This document shows positions 56,500 to 64,000 of a stretch of DNA of 64,000 nucleotides, one piece after another. The stretch spans positions 12,957,357 to 13,021,356 of the forward strand of contig OZ025207.1 of assembly GCA_964019055.1 (NCBI GenBank), given 5' to 3'. The position numbers were made by a program, and so were the translations under genes. Below the pieces are notes generated by a model. The model saw nothing but the letters and a program-made list of their open reading frames with translations. It had not been told where the DNA came from and did not search any database. The stretch's first letter is position 1, and each line of letters starts with the position of its first letter. This DNA is from Anthopleura xanthogrammica. Its lineage: Eukaryota > Cnidaria > Anthozoa > Actiniaria > Actiniidae.

Positions 56500-57406
56500 C
56501 AGCAGGAAGTGCAAAGCTTACCTTTGATGGTTTCTGTCCAGCCAAAGAGGATTAGGTAGCAGACAGGCCATCAACAATGTTTGGAATAGAACCTGAACCC
56601 GTGCCAAAGGTGGAGGTTAAGGTTTCTGAGGTCTGCAGATGACAATGAGATGCCCATTGCAAAAAGTGCCAAGCTTACCATTGATGATTTCAGTCATGTC
56701 AAAGAGGATTTGGCAGCAGAAAGGCCTCCCACAAGGTTTGAGATGCAACCTGTACCTGCAGCAGAAGTCAAGGTTGACTTTTCCCAAGCAGATGGTGATA
56801 AGACACCCATAGTAAAAAGTGCCAAGTTTACCATTGATGCCAGTAGAGTTTTCAACCATCATTTAGCAAAGTCAGAAATACCAAGGATGAAGCAACTACC
56901 CTAATAGAGGAGGAACGCATCACAGTTGATTAATAAGATGCTGAAGATGGAGCAGTCACTCTAGTAGATTAGGAAATCATCCCAGCTGTTGAGGAAGAAG
57001 ATGTTTAAGATGGAGCAACTACCCTAGTAGAGGCAGAAGTCATTACAGCTGTTGACGAATTACATGCTGGAGATGGGGGAACTATGTATACCCTAGTAGA
57101 GGTGGGAGGAATCAGAGTTGTTGAAGAAGATGTTGGAAATAAAGGAACTACCTGAGAGGAGGAAGGCATCACAGTAGTTGAAGCAGATGAAGATGGAGAT
57201 GGAGCAACTACCCTAATAGAGGAGTAAGATGTCACAGTTGTCGAGGAAGAAGACACTAGTGGTGCAACTACCCTAATAGAGGATGAAGGCATTTCAGTTG
57301 TGGAAGAAAAAGATGCAGTAGATGGAGCAACTACCCTAGTAGAAGAGCAAGGCATTATAGCTGTAGACAAAGAAGTAAACAGGATGGGAGAGACCACAGG
57401 AAGCAT
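56500..57406 (+). pseudogene. Decayed acidic-repeat coding region (right arm)
   Basis: Mirror of 11263-12105. The frame 56650-56904 contains two KSAK(L/F)TID units and ends PRMKQLP-stop. Further on, a roughly 63-bp repeat reads VVEE-DGATTLVEE-like units interrupted by TAA and TGA. An out-of-phase antisense Ser/Thr-rich frame (57005-57406) is only the shadow of the repeat. Confidence 0.4.
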
Positions 57407-57899
57407 GCTAATCCCTGCTATTTCTTGTTAACCAAGGGATTCGTTAAGAAAAAGAAGACCAGAATGCGTGCACTAAAAGTGACTGACCATATTTGTGACT
57501 TTTTATTGCTTTTTATTGCTGGAGAAGTCGAAGCAGATTCAGATTCAAGCTTCCAGAGTTAGCAAACCAGGGAGCGCAAGCAAGAGCAATATCCAACCTA
57601 GAGCCTACCTATGCATGTGTAAACTATGGTTCTCAAAGCTGAATAAACCTTGCTCAATGATTATTTTGCATTCCCCAGCTTCATCTTCAAGGCGCTTCTT
57701 GAGGTTATTGAAAAATTGTTTCCACTGTTTTCTGGATTACTACAATTCTGCTCTTTGGAAGGCATTATGAAGAACTTCTGCTTTGCTTTGTGTAGATGGT
57801 TTGTGGTTCATGCTGCAATTCTGCATTGACTGCTTACTACTGTCTTTGGTTTACATGTAAAGCTGCTTCTAATAGTGAGAAAAACACTTTTGTCAATCT

Positions 57900-58240
57900 C
57901 AAGGATGTTTGATTCATGGTTATGGTTGGATTGTGGTAACTGCAGTGTTGGACATTGGATGAAGTTAAAGATGTGTTGCAGCAGTGTATGGTTGGACTGG
58001 TTACGGTTGGACTGTTGTGATTGTGGTACTTGTAGTGTTGGACATTGGATGATGTTAATGATGTACTGTATACGAGACTAGTTATGGTTGGACTGATGCA
58101 ATTGTGGTACCTGTAGTGTTGGACATTGGAATGATGTTAATGATGTACTGTATACAAGACTCGTTATGGTTGGACTGATGTGATTGTGATACCTGCAGTG
58201 TTGGACATTGGATGATGTTAATGATGTACTGTATACAATT
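57900..58240 (-). repeat. 81-bp minisatellite (right arm)
   Basis: Mirror of the 10.3-10.7 kb array; GTTAATGATGTACTGTATAC recurs. Immediately after it (58240-58390) is an extra hairpin, GGATGAGGC...CATAATTTTTCATATCATAC in both directions, that the left arm shows only once. Confidence 0.85.
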
Positions 58241-58959
58241 ATCAATTATTGGATGAGGCTGAGTATGATATGAAAAATTATGCATAACGAGGAGAGTGTT
58301 ATCTGCAGAAGCCATAGGCTGAGGCAGATAACACCCTTCAAGTTATGCATAATTTTTCATATCATACTCTGCCTCATCCAATAATTATTTTATTATTTAT
58401 TCAAAGTATTTTCAAAGTAAATTTAATTCAGTCATTTAGAAAGCATTTCAGATAGGCTGGGAAGTTATCTTTGTTTGGCAGCTATGATGAAGTCAATCGT
58501 CCAATAATCTTTTAGTTATTGGATGAATGACATTTCTTTCCAAATTAGGTCAGTCAATGCTTGTTGTGAAAAATTAACCAGGGGCTGTGGGCCAATCAGA
58601 AACGGGGAAATATTTTGAATAAATAATAAGACTGGTTAAGGTTGGACTGATGTGATAGTGGTATCTCGAACTTTGTTTTTTGATTTATGATCATTTTTTT
58701 ATCAATTGTTTTTTTTTGAATGTGTTATGTGAAATTGATAGAATATATTTAATAATATTTTAAACATAATTCTTAAAAAGTATTTAAATATAAAATGTAA
58801 ACCTCCAATCTCAAATCTATTTCTCTAGATGACCATACTAGTGTACTGAAGCTTTCAATGCAGCAAAATATGATCTAAAACTAAGAACAACTCAAAAACA
58901 TCTAAAACAGATCATAAAATGATCCAAATTGTTATTGAATATTTTCATGATACACAAAG

Positions 58960-59432
58960 AGACAGGAATGTGTCAAGTATATTAGAATCATCCAAATATG
59001 ATGGACTTGATGCAACTCACTATTGAACATTGTACAATATACAGAACAAGACAGGAATGTGTCAAGCATATATCATAATCATCCAAATATGATGGACGTG
59101 ATGCAACTCACTATTAAACATTGTACAAGATACAGAACAAGACAGGAATGTGTCAAGTATGTATTAGAATCATCAAAATATGATGGACATGATGCAACTC
59201 ACTATTGAACATTGTACAAGATACAGAACAAGACAGGAATGTGTCAAGTATATTATAATCATCCAAATATTATGGACATGATGCAACTCACTATTGAACA
59301 TTGTACAAGATTATAGAACAAGACAGGAATGTGTCAAGCATACTAGAATCATCCAAAGATGATGGACATGATGCAACTTGCTAATGAACATTGTACAAGG
59401 TACAGAACAAGACAGGAATGTGTCAAGTACAT
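58960..59432 (-). repeat. 89-bp minisatellite (right arm), about 5-6 copies
   Basis: Mirror of 9449-10012. GTGTCAAG recurs six times against seven in the left arm, with small indels in some units. Confidence 0.93.
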
Positions 59433-61019
59433 TAATACAAGACCAGATGCAGGCAAAAAATATCTGGACAGATCATGCACAGCAGTAAAAAAATCAGAAC
59501 TGATATAGGATAATTTTTTGTCCTAATTATGTCATGACCTTCTCATTCAGTGCCAGTAACAACCTCAGTTGTTAGGGATCAACACAAGCTTGGGTAACCA
59601 ACCCCTTGGGAGTGCCTTATTAACTGTTTAAAAGGAAGTTACTTTCACTGTTTAAGTTATTTTGTGTTTTAGAGAAGTCATGATTTTAAATTGTTTGTAT
59701 GAAATGCTGATGGAAAAAAAGACAAGTCAAGCAATGGTATAGCATGGCATGAATTAAGTCAGGAAAAAGAAGAATTCGCCTTTCTGTAGCAAAACATATC
59801 TTACAAAAAAGCCAGTGAGGGATATTAGCCAAAGCTGAAGCATTCATGGATGATATGAAGAAAAATGTATGCAATCCTGACTAACAAAGAATAGACAGCA
59901 CATAGTATGGTTCTGAAAATACTGGAAATGTAGAGCTCTTCTAGCCTCACATAGTGGACACCATAATCCTGTTGGACAAAGAAGGGATAGCACATTGATG
60001 TATACAGAGAATTGATTTGAAAATACTGGATATGTAGCTTCTAGTCTCACATAGTGAACAACATAATAAGATGTAGAGTACACTGTAGTATGGTCATTCT
60101 AGCCCTTCCTTTTCAAAGTAACTCAATCTTAATTTAAGAAAGACATATGGATGGCCATGTAAAATGGTGGTCCTGTCTTTATTGCTGCCATTTGACTTTG
60201 AACTTACAGACTCTATCAGTGCTAAGCATTTCTGAGTCTTCTCTCTCTTTCTCAAAATATTTTCATTTTTCCTAGAGTCTTCTGTTGGTAACTTTTTTCA
60301 AATATATATTTTGTAATCTTGTTTCTATCTTTAAATCAGGATTACAAATTTATAATTCAACTATTATTATTGGGACAATGCTTAGTCTGATGAACTATGT
60401 ATTGCAATAACAATTGTAGGTCTCTTTGATGCCTTGAATGCATATAATCTATTTGAAAACACTAATAATATACAAGTATTTATAGTTTGCTGAAAAGTAG
60501 ACATTAACTTTAAGTTTATAGATAAACTTATTAGTGTGCCTAAACTATTTTATACAATTGAACTAATTCTAATATAGCCATAGCCTCACGATAAACACTT
60601 AAAAGGTTTTACATTGTTTTATTTCACTGATCATAATCATTTAAACAAAACATGAAAACAGTGTTTTTAGTGACCTGCATGATAAAGTCTTCTACCAAGG
60701 ACGGAGATCCAAGTATAGTATGAGAGGTGTGCAAGGAAGTGGAGGAGATAACCCATTAAAAAGACAAGGCAGAGATAGATTTCAAGAAAAACTGTCCATT
60801 TAGCAAGAAATCTTCAAATGTCTTTTTGTAAAGCTAGAGAACTAGGCAAGAAAAAGTGAAGTCGAAATTATTATAAAAGAGAAGCATGGAAATAAATGGC
60901 ACATGAACTTGTACAATTAACCCACTACGCAAGTCTTAATATAGAATGAGGATTGTATGATGGATATGTTGCACACAGTCAGTTAGAGAATCCAAACTAG
61001 TTTTTTCTGAAGCAAGCAG

Positions 61020-61396
61020 GTGGGTACAAGGGAAGGTTGTGCAGAGGACCTGATGGAAAGAAACCAAATCCTGAAGATGAAAAGTGAGACATCCCCTACA
61101 AATAACCTTTTTCAAGTTTTTTTTCTGAAGCAAGTGGGTGAGTACAATAGAAGATTGTGCAGAGAACCTGATGGAGAGCAACCAGTTCCTGAAGGTGAAC
61201 AGTGAGTCATCCTCTACTGACAGCTAATCCATCCAGCAAGTTCAAATTCACATTAAATCCACAGTATTTGTGCATCAAGAAGATGAATGAGAAAACATGC
61301 AGATACCCTTATGGAAAGAAAGTAAGGTTTAAAGATAGATGGCTGTACACCACCTACCAACTTATCCAGTTACATCAACGTGTTTATGAAGCATGA
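61020..61396 (+). pseudogene. Hypothetical C-terminal exon, disrupted copy
   Basis: Mirror of 7410-7664. The final 52 codons (SSKFKFTLNPQYLCIKKMNE onward, ending HQRVYEA) remain open, but an ACAGCTAATCC change adds four bases and a stop just before them. The left copy is intact at this point. Confidence 0.35.
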
Positions 61397-61554
61397 GGGT
61401 TTGATGAGAGAAGAGTATTGAACCTTTTGTATTGGTAATAGCTGATTCAGGGATGGACCAAGATTAACTTGTCACAGAGAAAGTGGAAGGTAGAATGCAC
61501 AAGACAGTGAAGAAGAAAAAGTTATCCATGATCATGTAGATCCAGCTGGAGATT

Positions 61555-61555
<1 letters not shown>

Positions 61556-61589
<34 letters not shown>

Positions 61590-61590
61590 T
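61556..61590 (+). repeat. AAT microsatellite
   Basis: A pure run of about 11 AAT units; the mirror of the shorter run at 7225. Confidence 0.9.
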
Positions 61591-61796
61591 TTAAATTAAT
61601 GATATATATTAAGAATAAACATTCATTTGTCTGTTGTTGGCACAACTAAAAACACTGGGAATATTAGTTTGTAATTTTGTTATCAGCAAATATTTCTAAA
61701 AGTCAGGAAGTCAAATTCCATTTCTTTTAATAGAATTAATTATATACTTAGCTAAAACATTTTGGTACATTATATTTTTGCTTCATAATAAATATT

Positions 61797-62400
61797 ATAC
61801 ACAGGGTAGTGATAGAGAGAAAAATATCCCATGTCACAACAGCCATTTGCAATTGCATCCTTCATTTACCATGACATTTCATCTTACAATTATCCCCCAA
61901 TCTTCCTCTATTTATTTCATCTAAAAGTAAACTACAGTAGCAATAACTAAGCTTACACTACAAAACAGGACAATGTGTAGAGTTAGTGACAGAATTTTGG
62001 CTTTTTTTTAACTTTAATTCAGGTAGCATTTGTATGTTTTGTTGCTATTGAACTGTTGACTGTATTAACTCTAGGTAATCTATTAATAAGGGAATAAGCA
62101 ATGGACAATATCTATACAAGCATTAACTAGTATGTTACAGCTATCTTGTGATGATATCTTCCATGTATCAATTACTCACCTGTATCCTGTATTGATTGAA
62201 TCTAGGAGTACACCAGAGGTAAGTATTTCACTGTAGACAGGTGTTAGTATATGAGAGTTTAGCATGTGAGCAATTACTATGTGTAATACCAACGACATAT
62301 GGATTGGTAATCTACATACAAAGCATGCTGCAACATGTATTGTGGATCTTCATAACACAAACATTTAAGTACCCCTCTTTATGAGATAATTGATGTATTT
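61797..62400 (-). repeat. Nested inverted repeat, right copy of the right arm
   Basis: Mirror of 6420-7050. It carries the fourth 51-nt exon-like segment on the minus strand (62180-62230) with intact AG and GT. Confidence 0.75.
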
Positions 62401-62673
62401 GGGCACTATCAATGTCTTCACAAAAATGAAACACTGACTAAATAAACAAAGAACTATAATTTGTGGAGTGCAAACACTTAGCAGCAGCAGAGACTGTCAT
62501 CACAAATGCAGTGGTCTCTGTACACTTATTAGCAATTTCTGTTATTTTAGTGCTGGTTGTCACTGTGTTGCACATTTTAAAAATGCTTGCCTCTATCATT
62601 TCTTGCTTATCTGTAATAGTATGGTCCTTAGTTACACACCTGCACCAGCATATTACGTCTTTTGCATCTGGTA

Positions 62674-62925
62674 CTACCAAAACAGGTAAAGTGTGAATTT
62701 GACTCGTCGTGCAACACTTGTTTGACTGTACATTCGTGAAGTCTAGTGCACACATTCCTGAGCCCCGAGCAGCTATTTAAGTAGAAGTAATGGCCAAAGT
62801 CCACCATGAACTTCAAAGCTAATTAGCTGCTCGGGGTTCAGGAATGTGTGCACTAGACTTCACGAATGTACAGTCAAACAAGTGTTACACAACGAGTCAA
62901 ATTCACACTCTACCTGTTTTGGTAG
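62674..62925. mobile_element. 252-bp MITE with TA target duplication
   Basis: The inverted ends CTACCAAAACAGGTA / TACCTGTTTTGGTAG extend, with few mismatches, to about 100 bp each (through GCACACATTCCTGA and GAGCAGCT). TA stands on both sides (62672-62673 and 62926-62927). The matching left-arm site (6156-6157) has a single TA and no insert. The TA duplication suggests mobilisation by a Tc1/mariner-type transposase. It interrupts the 134-codon frame seen at 5962-6366. Confidence 0.92.
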
Positions 62926-64000
62926 TAATGCTTGTTATAATGCTCTTGACTGTTGTTTGCTAATTAAACATTGTATAAGTTTGTCAGGCTTGATTTTTTG
63001 TTTTCTTATTTACTTTCCACCTGTTTTTCAATTTTTTGTTGTTGTTAATCACTCTATTATGAAGAACTGATTCTACAATGCTCAATTTTTAAGATACCTT
63101 ACCAGAAAAAAATAATTAGCAGTTCTTGATACAAAGCACGCTAGGATTTTTTTTGTGATAAATTTGTCCCATGTTTATATATAGTAATACAAGGTTGAAC
63201 AAGTCTTATTCAATTCAGTTTTGCAAGTACTGTTGTAGTAATTATGATAGCTCTATGATGATAAATTTCAACAATATGGACCATAATCCTGTTCAAAGAA
63301 ATTAATGTTAAGTACACCATTCATGGAACACAATAATGTTCATTTCAGAAGTTACTTGATATATGACAGGAAGCTGTCATTTATAATAAGCAACTTGCCA
63401 GCAAACGTTAGTCAGTTTGGAAATCTTGAAATACAATCAATCAGTTTGATAGTCAGTCCTAGTGAGATGAGAAAACAATTTTAGTTGGTAATTAATTGTT
63501 GAGAGTGTTGTCTGAAAAAAGAAATTAAAGAAACATCTTATTCTTGCTACAAATTCAGTCAATGTCTTCGGTCCTTCAATTTTAACTATCAATCATCAAT
63601 TTGAAAACAGATTTGAAAATTAGAGTGATGATATTTTGTTTCTTCAAGCAAGTTTTTCTCGGGGAAAAATCTCATCACTCTAATAATTTACCAAGCAACA
63701 ATAAGATAGGTGTTATAGAGTTTAAAATGTTTCTTGACACAAAATCCTTTTGTTTGCTATAACAGACTTATGCTTGAAACTCCAGTTTCTTGTTTCGTAT
63801 TTGGAAGTGATTTATTCTCCTGTTCAGGTTAATCTTGTGATGTACATCAGAGTGATTCCATTTAACCTATGAAAAAACTAGGCATTCAATTCTAGAATGA
63901 TAAACATCAAATGAATTGTATTTGTTTAGAAAGAAAGTTGACATTAGAATCATTGATAACTGATGACAGACAGAGATAAGTATCAGTTGCGTGGGTTAAA

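Larger units (their letters stand above)
49375..64000 (-). repeat. Right arm of the giant inverted duplication
   Basis: Reverse-complement partner of 4454-19555, running off the window end. Differences from the left arm include absence of the 1.55-kb segment (near 49800), a 660-bp insertion at about 52492-53150, an extra unit of about 170 bp at 54520-54690, one fewer 100-bp and 89-bp unit, a longer AAT run and a 252-bp MITE at 62674. The stretches 49560-50560, 51610-52490, 53150-54480, 55210-56500, 57440-57900, 58250-58950, 59440-59930, 60080-61000, 61400-61800 and 62930-64000 hold no gene that I can support. Confidence 0.9.

Noticed and set aside
57005..57406. Ser/Thr-rich 133-codon frame on the minus strand (and 11263-11694 plus)
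   Set aside because: Antisense shadow of the acidic 63-bp repeat. A repeat with a multiple-of-three period easily stays open on both strands, and there is no signal peptide or splice context.
1..64000. Prokaryotic operons, CRISPR arrays or an integrated virus
   Set aside because: Tandem repeats here have no spacer structure, coding regions are intron-split, and no viral replication or capsid gene motif was seen.

Overview
This window looks like nuclear DNA of an animal, most likely a cnidarian and probably an anthozoan. The evidence is AT-rich sequence, short exons with GT/AG introns, many fold-back (MITE-like) repeats, fragments of non-LTR retrotransposons, a secreted MACPF-domain gene and a fungal-type (LYS1) saccharopine dehydrogenase gene. 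The taxon is inferred from gene content and repeat style and was not tested by any search.

The dominant structure is a very large imperfect palindrome. The left arm (about 4454-19555, plus 37090-38826) is repeated in reverse orientation on the right (about 47205-49280 and 49375-64000), and the right arm runs off the window end. The arms meet on a pair of LYS1 genes transcribed away from each other from a 521-bp spacer. The plus copy (42598-49137) reads as a complete 11-exon gene for 372 residues. The minus copy (42076 down to 37531) lacks exons 4 and 11 and is probably a pseudogene. Some exons of the two copies are almost identical (exons 3 and 9, about 1-2% different) and others differ by about 30% (exon 6), which suggests gene conversion inside the palindrome.

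The left arm also holds about 17.5 kb absent from the right: repeats at 19.5-24.2 kb, then a 15-exon gene (24347-37123) for a secreted MACPF-domain protein of about 1215 residues with a C-terminal LamG/pentraxin-like domain. The right arm keeps only about 80 bp of the 3' end of that gene, so the gene was probably present in both arms and then deleted from the right.

The outer part of each arm (about 4.4-17 kb and 50.5-64 kb) holds no gene I recognise. It contains a second, nested inverted repeat of about 600 bp per end around a cluster of minisatellites (periods about 118, 100, 89, 81 and 63 bp), decayed acidic-repeat reading frames, and a few small exon-like segments with perfect splice signals conserved in both arms. 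Positions 1-4453 hold repeats only. No tRNA, rRNA or CRISPR array was recognised.
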